A stretch of DNA of 61,591 nt from Spirochaetaceae bacterium (lineage in GTDB: Bacteria > Spirochaetota > Spirochaetia > SZUA-6 > Bin103). Location of the stretch: positions 1 through 61,591 of the forward strand of contig JAPPKD010000042.1 in NCBI GenBank assembly GCA_028820215.1, given 5' to 3'. Both the position numbers and the translations under genes were made by a program. The notes beneath the pieces are model-generated. The model was not told the DNA's origin. It was given only the letters and a program-made list of their open reading frames with translations, and did no database searches. Positions 7,396 through 16,302 of the stretch are shown here, piece after piece. Each line of letters starts with the position of its first letter. Position 1 is the stretch's first letter.

Positions 7396-8817
7396 TCACT
7401 GCAGCCAGTAGCTGTAGAAGCGGGAGTTGGCCATGTGGAAGCGGATCCTCGCCGGCGCGGCGATGGCGGACAGCGACCTGCCGGCGGCCTCCCCGCGCCA
7501 GCGGATGACCTGGTCGGTCGCATCGGCGCTGACGGCGATGCAGTCGTCGGCGGCATGGCCCGGGATCGGGCGATATCCCTCGTCCAGCAACTCCGCCGAA
7601 ATGCGGCCGAAGTCGCACTTGGCGTTGACATGCAGCTCGGCCCCGGCCAGCTCGAACGGCACCGTGGTGATGGTGCCGCCGTCGTAGCTGGCGTCGATGG
7701 AGGCGAAGCCGTCCAGCCGCAGCGTGGCCAGCCCGATGGACATGCCGCCGCGCTCCTGGTCCGGGTCGATCCGGGGCTCGAACTCGCCCACCACCTTGTT
7801 GTGGCGGCGGGAGGTGCCACGGTAGTAGATGTGCAGGCGGTCGCCGACCGGAATCGGCGGGGCGCCGGTGAGCATGATCTGGAAGCGGTCCCAGTCGCCG
7901 ACCTCGCCCAGCCCGACCAGGGGCTCGGAGGCGGGCGCCCGCATCCACACGTCGCCGTCGCGGCTGGTCAACAGCTTGAGGGTCTGCGACTGGTGCTCGG
8001 CGCGGCGGTCGAAGTGAGTCAGGATGCCCAGGTACTGAGCCCCGTAGACGAAGCCGTTGTTGTTGTACAGCGACTCCTCGTGGTTGAGATAGAGCAGGAA
8101 GCGCTCCGGTTTGGTCCAGGTGACGAAGTCCTCGCTGACCGACATGACCCGCCAGCCGGGGTGATCCATCGCGCCGCGCAGCATCGCCACGTAGCGCTTG
8201 CGACGGGTGTCGATCATCATCGCCTGCGCGTCGCCGATCGGCCCCAGGTCGGCGGTGCCGGGCCGCGGGTGGTGACGGACGATCGGCTCCGGCGTGAAGG
8301 TCCAGCGCATGCCGTCGGGCGAGGTGCCGGTGTAGATGCCGCTCAGCGGCCCGTCCCAGTCGTAGCTGGCCCAGCCGAGCGCCTTGTAGCGGCGCTCGGG
8401 GTCGGGATCCATGGGATCCTTCATCATCGTCTCGAAGTGGTCCCTGCCGTCGTGGTACTCGGCCGGGACGACGATGTTGTTGTCGGTGTTGCCGAGGGCC
8501 TCGTGCAGGCCGAGCACGGGCTTGGTCCAGTTGATGCCGTCGTCGGACAGCGCCAGGCACTGCACGTGCTCCTTGCCGGGGGCATACATGCCTGCCATGT
8601 ACCACGCCTTGAAGACGCCCTCCTCGTGGTCGTAGATCACCGAGGCGGTCATGCCGCCCATCCGCTCCCACGGCTCTTCCTGTTCCAGGACCGGCAGGCC
8701 GTGCTTGCGCGCCTGGTGGAAGGTGAGGCTCACGTTGTCGCGGCGGTCGACGTCGATCAGGTCGACGAACAGGCGCCGCTCGGCATCGAGTCGTTCGGGG
8801 GTCGTTCCGTCACTCAC
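7396..8817 (-). CDS. Beta-propeller glycoside hydrolase-like protein, paralogue of the neighbour
   Basis: 473 residues with the same blade repeats (CLALSDDGINWTKPVLG, GTSPDGMRWTFTPEP, LLTSRDGDVWMRAP) and a similar C-terminal region with LLDEGYRPIPG. The GTG at 8817 is chosen because an extended -10 box TGCTACGCT ends nine bases before it, which fits a leaderless start; an upstream GTG at 8865 would place the promoter inside the gene. Substrate is unknown. Two diverged paralogues in tandem suggest stepwise action on one glycan. Confidence 0.78.
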   Translation of the reverse strand: MSDGTTPERLDAERRLFVDLIDVDRRDNVSLTFHQARKHGLPVLEQEEPWERMGGMTASVIYDHEEGVFKAWYMAGMYAPGKEHVQCLALSDDGINWTKPVLGLHEALGNTDNNIVVPAEYHDGRDHFETMMKDPMDPDPERRYKALGWASYDWDGPLSGIYTGTSPDGMRWTFTPEPIVRHHPRPGTADLGPIGDAQAMMIDTRRKRYVAMLRGAMDHPGWRVMSVSEDFVTWTKPERFLLYLNHEESLYNNNGFVYGAQYLGILTHFDRRAEHQSQTLKLLTSRDGDVWMRAPASEPLVGLGEVGDWDRFQIMLTGAPPIPVGDRLHIYYRGTSRRHNKVVGEFEPRIDPDQERGGMSIGLATLRLDGFASIDASYDGGTITTVPFELAGAELHVNAKCDFGRISAELLDEGYRPIPGHAADDCIAVSADATDQVIRWRGEAAGRSLSAIAAPARIRFHMANSRFYSYWLQ

Positions 8818-8825
8818 GGACGTGG

Positions 8826-8834
8826 AGCGTAGCA
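8826..8834 (-). promoter_or_regulatory. Extended -10 promoter for the 8817 gene
   Basis: On the minus strand the sequence reads TGCTACGCT, ending nine bases before GTG 8817. The predicted transcript would begin at or next to the start codon. Confidence 0.5.
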
Positions 8835-8904
8835 CGCCGGGTGAGCCGCGGCCTGCCGGCCGCACCGGACCGGCACGCGGACGTGAGTGACCGCCCCACA
8901 GGGG

Positions 8905-8932
8905 TTTACATCCGATCGGCCCGTGTTATCCT
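8905..8932 (+). promoter_or_regulatory. Promoter for the 8941 gene, leaderless
   Basis: TTTACA at 8905-8910 and TATCCT at 8927-8932, 16 bases apart, with TG one base before the hexamer. The ATG at 8941 lies nine bases downstream of the -10, so the transcript should start at about the ATG. There is no Shine-Dalgarno. Confidence 0.6.
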
Positions 8933-8940
8933 GCAACGTC

Positions 8941-9999
8941 ATGGCTGAGGCGGATCTGGGCGTTCGCGACGCGAAGGGCGAGTGGCAACCGGCGAACCTC
9001 CCGCAGCCGTCCCCGATGTGGGACCGGCCCGTGCGGACGAAGGTGATTCTCAAGGCGATCTTCGGGCACGACGGCATCCTGTGGCCGAAGAACCTGGTCT
9101 ACATGGCCATCGCGGTGGTGGCGTGGCTCTTTCTCACGCCGTCGCTGGAGCGCACCGCCACCTTTCAGGTCGGCTGGATCGCGGAGATCTACCTGCGCAA
9201 CGTCGCCCTCCTGGTCCTGATCGCCGGCGGGCTGCACCTGCGGCTGTACATCAAGCGCGCGCAGGGGAAGAAGTTCAAGTACAACGGCCGCTGGTTGGCC
9301 AAGAAGAACCGGGCGTTCCTGTTCGGCAACCAGACCTGGGACAACATGTTCTGGTCGCTGGTCTCCGGCGCCGGCATCTGGACCGCGTACGAGGCGGTGA
9401 CCCTGTGGATGTACGGCAACGGCTGGCTGCCGCGGGTCGACTGGCGCACGCCGGCCGGCATCGCCTATTGCTCGCTGATGATGCTGGCGGTCCTGTTCAT
9501 ACGGCAGATGCATTTCTACTGGACGCACCGGTGGACGCACTGGAAGCCGCTCTACAAGATCGCCCACTACCTCCACCACCGCAACGTCAACATCGGCCCG
9601 TGGTCGGGGCTGTCCATGCACCCGATCGAGCACCTGATCTACTTCTCCGGCGTCCTCGTGCACTGGGTGATCCCGTCGCACCCCATCCACGCGGTGTTCC
9701 ACCTGATGCACACCGGGCTGAGCCCGGCGGCCGGCCATTCCGGCTTCTCGGAGTTCGTGCTCAAGGACGGCAAGACCTTCAGCAACGGCGGCTATTTCCA
9801 CTACCTGCACCACCGCTACTTCGAGTGCAACTACGGCAACGAGGGCGTGCCGCTGGACAAGTGGTTCGGCAGCTTCCACGACGGGTCGCCCGAGGCGCAC
9901 GCGGCCATGCGCGGCCGCCGCAAGCGGCTGGGGTTCCGGGACGGACAGGCGCAGGGAAAGAGCGCGGTCCCGGAGAAGACCACCGCGGCGGCGAGTTAG
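8941..9999 (+). CDS. Fatty acid hydroxylase / sterol desaturase family membrane protein
   Basis: 352-residue integral membrane di-iron enzyme. Hydrophobic segments lie at about 45-65, 75-95, 135-160, 178-195 and 235-255. The His clusters of the superfamily are present: HFYWTHRWTH, HYLHHRN, HSGFSEF and YFHYLHHRYFECNYG. The family inserts hydroxyls or double bonds into lipids using O2. The last 35 residues are a basic, low-complexity tail. Start at ATG 8941 fits the promoter; GTG 8887 is in frame but lies upstream of the -35. It is divergent from the two propeller glycosidases. Confidence 0.88.
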   Translation: MAEADLGVRDAKGEWQPANLPQPSPMWDRPVRTKVILKAIFGHDGILWPKNLVYMAIAVVAWLFLTPSLERTATFQVGWIAEIYLRNVALLVLIAGGLHLRLYIKRAQGKKFKYNGRWLAKKNRAFLFGNQTWDNMFWSLVSGAGIWTAYEAVTLWMYGNGWLPRVDWRTPAGIAYCSLMMLAVLFIRQMHFYWTHRWTHWKPLYKIAHYLHHRNVNIGPWSGLSMHPIEHLIYFSGVLVHWVIPSHPIHAVFHLMHTGLSPAAGHSGFSEFVLKDGKTFSNGGYFHYLHHRYFECNYGNEGVPLDKWFGSFHDGSPEAHAAMRGRRKRLGFRDGQAQGKSAVPEKTTAAAS

Positions 10000-10030
10000 A
10001 GACCGTGGCGCCCGGTGATGGGGCGTAACG

Positions 10031-10966
10031 ATGAAATACTCGGAACTGGGCGATTGGCTCGCTGAGGCGCTCAGCCTCTCCGGGTACGCGGACGGGGCGA
10101 TCCACGCCGGTGCAGACGGCGCGCTGGCCGTCGGCATGCAGCAAGGCCCGCGCCCGGAGCAGCAGGACTGCGGCGTGGCGCTGATCTGGATTCCCCGCGG
10201 CATTCTGTCCCCCCACGGTGCGGCCGTGGTCGCAGACGGCATGGGTGGCATGGAGGACGGCGGCTGGGCGAGTCGCCGCGCCGTGCAGGTCGTCGTCGAG
10301 CGGTGCCTCTCAGACGACCACGATACGCCCCGCGACGTGCTCGCGGACGCCCTGGTTGCCGCGCAGCGCGACGTGGTGGAGACGCTCCGGGGCCGGGGCG
10401 GCACGACGCTGACCGCCGCGGTCTGGAAACGGAGCAGCGGGATGCTCGTGCACGTCGGCGACACCCGCGCGCACCTGATCGAGCCGGGGCGCCCGTTCCG
10501 GTGCCTGACCACGGACCACACCCGCGCCGGCCTGGAGGACGCGCTGGAACGGCTGACCACGGACCGGCCGGCGGAGCCGTATCGCCCCACCGAACCGGAC
10601 AACAGCCTGCTCGACGCGATCGGCATACCCGAGGGAATCCTCGCCGAGCGGCATATCCTGCACACCCCGGACGAAGGCAGAGTCGTCATGACCTCCGACG
10701 GCGCGCACGACCCGATTCGCTGGGCGGGGACAGCCGCCTTCGAAGAGGGAACGGGCGAGGAGCGCTGGACCGCGCAGCGGAGCGTGGAGGCGGTCTGGGA
10801 CCGCCTGGCGGAGGAGACGCTGACGGACAACGCCACGGTCGTCGCGATCGAGCCCGGCAGGGCTCTGCAGCTTGCGGAAGAGCAGTTCATGGCGAAAGAG
10901 CTCCGCTTCGGCGACGTCGTCCTGGTCGGACCGACGGGCGTGCTGCGCGAGACGCTGGAGCGGTAA
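10031..10966 (+). CDS. PP2C-like Ser/Thr protein phosphatase
   Basis: 311 residues with the PPM/PP2C motif order: VADGMGGMEDGGWAS (metal-binding Asp and Gly-Gly), GGTTLTAAVW, VHVGDTRAHL, VMTSDGAHD and DNATVVAIE. All the metal-binding Asp positions appear to be present. The N-terminal RPEQQD is in the usual early acidic position. It is a soluble, single-domain enzyme. No cognate kinase is in the window. It is convergent with an ABC transporter, so a functional link is only possible. Confidence 0.85.
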   Translation: MKYSELGDWLAEALSLSGYADGAIHAGADGALAVGMQQGPRPEQQDCGVALIWIPRGILSPHGAAVVADGMGGMEDGGWASRRAVQVVVERCLSDDHDTPRDVLADALVAAQRDVVETLRGRGGTTLTAAVWKRSSGMLVHVGDTRAHLIEPGRPFRCLTTDHTRAGLEDALERLTTDRPAEPYRPTEPDNSLLDAIGIPEGILAERHILHTPDEGRVVMTSDGAHDPIRWAGTAAFEEGTGEERWTAQRSVEAVWDRLAEETLTDNATVVAIEPGRALQLAEEQFMAKELRFGDVVLVGPTGVLRETLER

Positions 10967-10982
10967 GGGTCGACCGGCCGCG

Positions 10983-11705
10983 CTAATCCGGCGGCGAAGC
11001 CTCGCCTGAAGCACCGATCGCATCCAGGTACAGGTCCACCGGCTTCTTCCGAAACGGCGCGCGGTGCTGCGCCGCGATCCTGCCCTGGTCGATCACCACC
11101 AGGGTGTCGCCGATCGTGTCGAACACCTCCGCGAGGTGGCTGGACACGAAGACGGTGCGGCCTTCATCGCGGAGCTTCAGCAGCGTCCCGTTCAGGGCGA
11201 TGTTCGCCAGGACGTCCAGCCCGTTGTGCGGCTCGTCGAGCAGGATGTTGGCGGGCTCGCCGATCAGGGCGCCCACGAGTTGCGCCTTCTTCTTCATACC
11301 CGTGGAATAGCTGTCGAAGGGATCGCCGATGAACGCGTCCACCTCCAGTTCGGTGATGAACCGGTCCAGCGCAGCGTAGGCGTCGCGATCGCCGGTCTTC
11401 AGGAGGCTCAGGTACTCCAGATTCTCGCGGCCGGTGAGCCGCGGAAAGAAGTAGTCGTCGTTCGGCAGGAAGCCCAGATGGCGCTTCAGCGTGTAGATGT
11501 GGTCGTACTTCCACAGATCATGCCCGTCGACCAGCACCGTGCCTCCGTCCGGTTCCAGCAACCCCATGATCAGCCGCATCGTCGTGGTCTTGCCGGACCC
11601 GTTGCGCCCCAGGAAGCCGGTCAGCCCGCCCTCCAGCCGCAGGTCGACGTCGAACACTCCCTTGCCGTTCCCGAAGGTCTTGCCCGCCCCGACAAGCTCG
11701 ATCAC
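10983..11705 (-). CDS. ABC transporter ATP-binding protein
   Basis: 240 residues. Walker A is GRNGSGKTT, the signature is YSTGMKKKAQL (an LSGGQ variant), Walker B is ANILLDEPHNGLD, and the switch His is in VSSHLAE. The Q-loop Gln is not obvious: the position reads GFLPNDDYF. The protein resembles the ATPases that pair with large permeases in drug, lipid or bacteriocin export. The GTG start at 11705 overlaps the stop of the permease gene in GTGA, so synthesis is coupled. Confidence 0.88.
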   Translation of the reverse strand: MIELVGAGKTFGNGKGVFDVDLRLEGGLTGFLGRNGSGKTTTMRLIMGLLEPDGGTVLVDGHDLWKYDHIYTLKRHLGFLPNDDYFFPRLTGRENLEYLSLLKTGDRDAYAALDRFITELEVDAFIGDPFDSYSTGMKKKAQLVGALIGEPANILLDEPHNGLDVLANIALNGTLLKLRDEGRTVFVSSHLAEVFDTIGDTLVVIDQGRIAAQHRAPFRKKPVDLYLDAIGASGEASPPD

Positions 11706-13051
11706 GCCGTGTAACCCCAGTCTTCGACGGTGGAAACCTCGTACTTGAACGATGCCCCCGGATAGAGGATCGCGGGAATCAGCACCACGAACCCCGCGTA
11801 CGCGACCGGCACTCCCGCGCCCTGGACAGCCCCGGCTCCGACGGCCAGCACGAATCCCGCGGTCAGAATCAGCCCGGAAACGAGCAGCACGAAGAGCGTC
11901 GAGCTGTAGAGAAACCGGAAAGGGATCAACCACGTCACCAGTGCCACGAACACGCCCTGCGTCATCAGGATGAGTAGGGCACCGGGGTGCATCCCTCCTG
12001 CCGCGCCCACCGTTCCCACGATCGCCGCCGCCAGCAGATACCCCGCGCAGTGCGGTGCCAGCATGGCAACCGTCAGACGACCGAACGTCACCGGGGTGGC
12101 CTTGAAGAACTCCATGTGGGCACGGCCGGGCCGTTCGATCACTCCGGCGCCGAATCCCGCTGCCGCGTACATGCAGGCGATGATCGTCGTCGTGCGCGTC
12201 TCGTCCGGAATGCCGAGGATCAGCGCAACGATCAGTCCGGTGAACAGCGCGGCGGCGGTGAGCACCGAGATCGCAGACTCGCGACGCATCAGGCACTCCT
12301 TCACGTAGAGCTTCGCCTCCACCGGCAGCGGACGCAGCATCCGGTTGAGCGTGGGGCGGCCACCCCTCCTCGGAACGGCGCTGACGAGGAATCGCTGAAA
12401 CCTCGTGGGATCCAGACGTCCGATCACCACGGTCCAGCACGCAACGCACGCGGCGATGTTCACCGGCAGCAGCACGTAGTCCGCGCGCGGCCACTGGCGA
12501 AACACCAGGAATTCCACACCCACGAATGCCATGAACACCGCGGCGGCAAGCGCCCCGTCCTTCCGCCTGCGATGCCACAGCGCCGCGATCACGGTCGCCG
12601 CCAGGTAGTGCAGCACCACCGCGACCGCATCGCTGGAAACGTGCAGGACGGCCCGCTCGATCGACGGCGACAACCGCAGGACGAACGGCAGAACGAACGC
12701 GATGGACGCCACTTCCCCTACGAACGGCTTGCCGCCATTGGCCAGGACGAGCAGCCGCAGCGCATCTGCCGGCCTCAGAGTAGTCGAGGTGAAGAACGTG
12801 ACCACTCCCTGGCGCTTGCGCAGGCCGGCCACCAGGAACCCGACCACGAACTCCAGGGTAAGGGCGCGCAGGTGGTGCAGCGACACGTCCACCGGAATCA
12901 GCCCTCGTCGTACCGCCGTGAAGTAGATCTCGTACACCGTCACGAACAGGCCGACGATCGTCAACGCGCCGATCACCGTCAGCGGCGTGACTCCCCTGGT
13001 GTAGTACCGGACCGCCGGTCTCACGTGGTAGCGGACGAACAGGCCGATCAC
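11702..13051 (-). CDS. ABC transporter permease-like integral membrane protein
   Basis: 449 residues with about ten to twelve hydrophobic segments spread over two halves, separated by a polar region at about 230-265 (PRRGGRPTLNRMLRPLPVEAK). I recognise no named family. The GTGA overlap with the ATPase gene makes it the likely membrane partner. The repeated half-and-half hydrophobicity suggests one polypeptide carrying two ABC-2-like bundles. It is divergent from the PhyH-nitrilase operon. Confidence 0.75.
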   Translation of the reverse strand: MIGLFVRYHVRPAVRYYTRGVTPLTVIGALTIVGLFVTVYEIYFTAVRRGLIPVDVSLHHLRALTLEFVVGFLVAGLRKRQGVVTFFTSTTLRPADALRLLVLANGGKPFVGEVASIAFVLPFVLRLSPSIERAVLHVSSDAVAVVLHYLAATVIAALWHRRRKDGALAAAVFMAFVGVEFLVFRQWPRADYVLLPVNIAACVACWTVVIGRLDPTRFQRFLVSAVPRRGGRPTLNRMLRPLPVEAKLYVKECLMRRESAISVLTAAALFTGLIVALILGIPDETRTTTIIACMYAAAGFGAGVIERPGRAHMEFFKATPVTFGRLTVAMLAPHCAGYLLAAAIVGTVGAAGGMHPGALLILMTQGVFVALVTWLIPFRFLYSSTLFVLLVSGLILTAGFVLAVGAGAVQGAGVPVAYAGFVVLIPAILYPGASFKYEVSTVEDWGYTA

Positions 13052-13081
13052 CGCCGGACCATCGCCCGGCCGGCGAGCGGC

Positions 13082-13111
13082 TTGTCAAGGCGGCGCCGGG
13101 CGACGTTCAAT
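13082..13111 (+). promoter_or_regulatory. Promoter of the PhyH-nitrilase operon
   Basis: TTGTCA at 13082-13087 and TTCAAT at 13106-13111 with an 18-base spacer. The -10 ends ten bases before the ATG at 13121, again consistent with little or no leader. Confidence 0.4.
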
Positions 13112-13120
13112 CGGTCCGGT

Positions 13121-15334
13121 ATGGAACACGGCACCGGTCTGACCGAATCGCAGTGCGCGGAGCTCCACGAACGGGGCTACCTGATCCTTCCGGGGCTGCT
13201 GCCACGGGCTGCGATCCAGCCGCTCGCGGACGACCTGGCCGCCGCCGTGCAGCAGGCGGTCGAGCAGCTCGTCATCTGGGAGCGCCTGGACCCCGCCGCC
13301 ACCTTCGCGGACGAGCCCTTCGACCGGCGCCTGGCCGCGGTCGCCGCCGAGCTGGACGAGGAGGCCCTCGCCTGGATCTGGCGCCGGTTGCACAGCAAGC
13401 GGCACAAGACGGCCGGCATGTTCGCGCTGCGCACCCATCCGGCCCTGCTCGACGCGGTCGAGTCCGTGGTCGGGCCGGAGATCCTGGCCCATCCGCAGAC
13501 GGTGCTGCGGGTGAAGCTCCCCGAGCACGACCCCGCGGACGTGCCCTGGCACCAGGACGACGCGTACTTGGCCGAGGACATCGGCGACAGCGTGATCCTC
13601 AACCTGTGGATTCCGCTGACCAGCGCCAAGCGCGAGAACGGCTGCCTGGAAGTGATCTCAAGCTCCCACCGGCAGAGCGTTCCGCACAGGCTGAACACCA
13701 ACATCCCCGGTGTCGTCGCGTACCACGGCATCGAGGACGATGACCTGCCGGACGGCGAGCGCGTCACCTGCGAGATGCAGCCGGGCGATGTCCTCATGAC
13801 CATGGAGCGGGTCGCGCACCGCTCGCTGTCGAATACGTCACAGACCGTGCGCTGGAGCCTGGACACCCGCTACTGCCGCCTCGGCGCGCCGACCGGACGC
13901 AGCAACGTCCCCGGCTTCGTGGCACGCAGCCGCACGCACCCGGAGTCGGTGACGCGCAACCATCGCCAATGGGTGGGCATGCTGCTGGCGGCCGGTGTCA
14001 ATCCGGGCGAGACCGGAGAGCCCGCGCCGCTGCCGGACGCGAACCGCCTGCACGGCGAGTGGAGGACCGACACCCCACGCGCGGAGCTCGCGCCGCGCGC
14101 CCGGACCGAGACGGGCGGCGACGGTGAGCAGGAGCTGGTCCTGGAAGGGACCGGCGACCTGCACGCCTTCGGCTGCTGGCACCGCTCGGTGCGCCTGGTC
14201 CCCGGCTGCTGGTACCGCGCGAGCGTGCAGGCCCGCCCGGAGAACGTCGAACGGCCCGCGCTCTCGGTGTTCGCCCAGTGTGCCGGCCACTTCCTGACGC
14301 CGCGGCTGCAGCGTTCCGCCGAACAGAGGGCCGCGCCTGCGGGAACGCTGTCCCTGGAGTGCACGTTCCGGCACGAGCCCCACCCATCCGAGCACGAGCG
14401 GATGGAGCTCTATCTGCGCGCCGCGCCGGGCGGCCGGATCGCGTGGTCGCGCGCGATGGTCACGCAGGTCCCGCGCCCGCCGGCGCGCATCGCGCGCATC
14501 GCCACGATCCGCTTCGGCGATCCGCCCGCGCCGCTGACCACGGCCGAGCAGCGCGAGCGCATCGCCGCCAAGCTCGACCAGGCCGGGTCGATGGGGGTGG
14601 ACATCGCCGCCCTCACCGAGTTCTCGCCCGTGCAGGGCGTCCCGGAGCGCGCCTACGGATCATGGGCCGACGCCGCGGAGCCGGTCCCCGAGGGCCCCGT
14701 CTGCCGGGTGCTGGCAGAGGCCGCGCGCCGCCACCGCATGTACGTGATCGCCGGCGTCATCTGCCGCCGCGGCCCGCACGTGTTCAACACGGCCATCCTG
14801 TTCGACCGCTCGGGCGAGCTGCTGGGCTCCTACGACAAGACCCACCTGACCTTCGGCGAGCTGCGCGGCGGCATCTCCTGCGGCACCGAGTACCCGGTGT
14901 TCGACCTGGACGTCGGCCGCGTGGCGCTGCACATCTGCTACGACGAGTGGTTCCCGGAGGTGGCCCGGTATTACGCGCACCTCGGGGCGGAGATCCTGTT
15001 TCTGCCGGTCGCCGGCGGCAAGCCGATCACGTGGCGCACGCGCGCGCTCGACAACCGCCTCTACTTCGTCGCCGCCGCGACCGGCCCGCCGAGCATGATC
15101 ATCGACTCCTCCGGGGCGATCATCGCCGAGATCCACGGCGACGGCGTGGCCTGCGCGGACATCGACCTGGCCGACCGGCAGACCAACGCGTACGGCGACC
15201 CGACGCTGAGCCGCGGCATGCCCTGCATCGCGCCGCAGATGCGCATGACCACCGACGACCGCCTGCTCACGGACCTGCACCGGCTGATGTACGACGCCTC
15301 CGGAGACACCACCGCCCCGGATCCGCCGAGATGA
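13121..15334 (+). CDS. Fusion: PhyH dioxygenase + beta-sandwich + nitrilase superfamily amidohydrolase
   Basis: 737 residues in one open frame. Residues 1-290 are a PhyH oxygenase: HxD at 144-146 (PWHQDDAYL), distal His 233 (VAHRSLSN), and an Arg in the following strand. Residues about 310-455 look like an all-beta sandwich of unknown binding role. Residues about 465-725 are a carbon-nitrogen hydrolase with the complete triad: Glu500 (LTEFSP), Lys573 (YDKTHLTFGE) and Cys606 (ICYDEWFPE). One protein could therefore oxidise a substrate and cleave an amide or nitrile-type bond, in either order. The gene overlaps the next by ATGA. I know of no named enzyme with this domain order. Confidence 0.85.
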   Translation: MEHGTGLTESQCAELHERGYLILPGLLPRAAIQPLADDLAAAVQQAVEQLVIWERLDPAATFADEPFDRRLAAVAAELDEEALAWIWRRLHSKRHKTAGMFALRTHPALLDAVESVVGPEILAHPQTVLRVKLPEHDPADVPWHQDDAYLAEDIGDSVILNLWIPLTSAKRENGCLEVISSSHRQSVPHRLNTNIPGVVAYHGIEDDDLPDGERVTCEMQPGDVLMTMERVAHRSLSNTSQTVRWSLDTRYCRLGAPTGRSNVPGFVARSRTHPESVTRNHRQWVGMLLAAGVNPGETGEPAPLPDANRLHGEWRTDTPRAELAPRARTETGGDGEQELVLEGTGDLHAFGCWHRSVRLVPGCWYRASVQARPENVERPALSVFAQCAGHFLTPRLQRSAEQRAAPAGTLSLECTFRHEPHPSEHERMELYLRAAPGGRIAWSRAMVTQVPRPPARIARIATIRFGDPPAPLTTAEQRERIAAKLDQAGSMGVDIAALTEFSPVQGVPERAYGSWADAAEPVPEGPVCRVLAEAARRHRMYVIAGVICRRGPHVFNTAILFDRSGELLGSYDKTHLTFGELRGGISCGTEYPVFDLDVGRVALHICYDEWFPEVARYYAHLGAEILFLPVAGGKPITWRTRALDNRLYFVAAATGPPSMIIDSSGAIIAEIHGDGVACADIDLADRQTNAYGDPTLSRGMPCIAPQMRMTTDDRLLTDLHRLMYDASGDTTAPDPPR

Positions 15335-16302
15335 GCTCGCGAGACCTGCGCTTCGGCCTGATCGGCTGTGGCAGCCTGGGCGCCGTGCACGCGGGCTGCG
15401 TGCGCGAGGTGGGCGGCGCCCGCTTCACGGCCTTCGCCGACGTGGTGCCGGCCGCGGCCGAGCGCCTTGCGGCCGAGCACGGCGGCTACGCAACCGAGGA
15501 CATCGCCCGCCTCCTTGGGGACCCCGACCTGGACGCCGTCTACATCTGCACCCACCACGACTCGCACGCGCCGCTGGCCATCAAGGCGGCACGGGCCGGC
15601 AAGCACATCCTGATCGAGAAGCCGCTGTCGCTGTCGGTCGAGGAATGCGAGGCGGTGGCCGCCGCGGTCGAGGAGGCCGGCGTGTGGCTAATGCCGGCGT
15701 TCAAGATGCGCTACTACCCGCTGCTGCAGAAGGCGCGCGAGTTCGTCCCGGAGCCGCAGGTGATCGTCGGCCAGATGATGGACAACCGCTGGCGCGACGA
15801 CGCCTGGGCGCAGGACCCGGTGCGCGGCGGCGCCAACGTCTACAGCCAGGGCTGCCACACCACCGACGTGATCCGCTGGATGGCGCGCAGCGAGCCCGAG
15901 CTGCTGTGGGCGGCCGGCGGCGCCATGACCCACCCCGGCCACCCGCGCATCGACCAGTGCGTGGCCTCGATCCGCTTCGCCTCCGGCGTCGTGGCGAGCT
16001 GGATCCAGGGCGACGCGGCCCTGGGGCACATGACCAGCAAGTTCTTCCTGGAGCTGTTCGGCGGCGGCCGGAGCGTCCAGCTCCACGACCGCTTCAAGGC
16101 CGCCACGTTCTCAGACGGCGAGCGGCAGTGGTCGGAGCGGGTCGAGACGGAGGAGGGCTTCCTGCTGGAGAACCGCGAGTTCATCGCCGCGCTCCGCGCC
16201 GGGCGCGCCCCGGAGCTCGACGCAACCGACGGCATCCAGGCCACGCGCATCGTGCTGGCCGCCGACCGGGCCATCCGCACCGGCGAGGTGCAGCGGCTGT
16301 GA
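15331..16302 (+). CDS. Gfo/Idh/MocA family NAD(P)-dependent oxidoreductase
   Basis: 323 residues. The N-terminal Rossmann fold has FGLIGCGSLGAVHA for dinucleotide binding, and EKPLS (in LIEKPLSLSVEEC) carries the family Lys. The C-terminal half is the alpha/beta substrate domain, with GCHTTDVIRWM where the usual active-site His sits. Enzymes of this group oxidise or reduce sugars, inositols and related polyols. ATGA overlaps join it to the fusion gene upstream, and GTGA joins it to the next gene, so all three are expressed together. Confidence 0.9.
   Translation: MSSRDLRFGLIGCGSLGAVHAGCVREVGGARFTAFADVVPAAAERLAAEHGGYATEDIARLLGDPDLDAVYICTHHDSHAPLAIKAARAGKHILIEKPLSLSVEECEAVAAAVEEAGVWLMPAFKMRYYPLLQKAREFVPEPQVIVGQMMDNRWRDDAWAQDPVRGGANVYSQGCHTTDVIRWMARSEPELLWAAGGAMTHPGHPRIDQCVASIRFASGVVASWIQGDAALGHMTSKFFLELFGGGRSVQLHDRFKAATFSDGERQWSERVETEEGFLLENREFIAALRAGRAPELDATDGIQATRIVLAADRAIRTGEVQRL

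Noticed and set aside
7282..8832. 516-codon plus-strand frame
   Set aside because: Shadow of the two propeller glycosidase genes, lacking any domain pattern.
8926..10890. 654-codon minus-strand frame across the hydroxylase and PP2C genes
   Set aside because: Both plus-strand genes have clear family motifs; the opposite frame has none.
10967..10982. GC-rich inverted bases between convergent PP2C and ABC genes as terminator
   Set aside because: No T-run and too short to call.
11987..13120. Long plus-strand reading frame leading into the fusion gene
   Set aside because: It is antisense to the ABC permease, has Arg/His/Gln-rich shadow composition, and a promoter lies at 13082-13111. The fusion gene starts at 13121.
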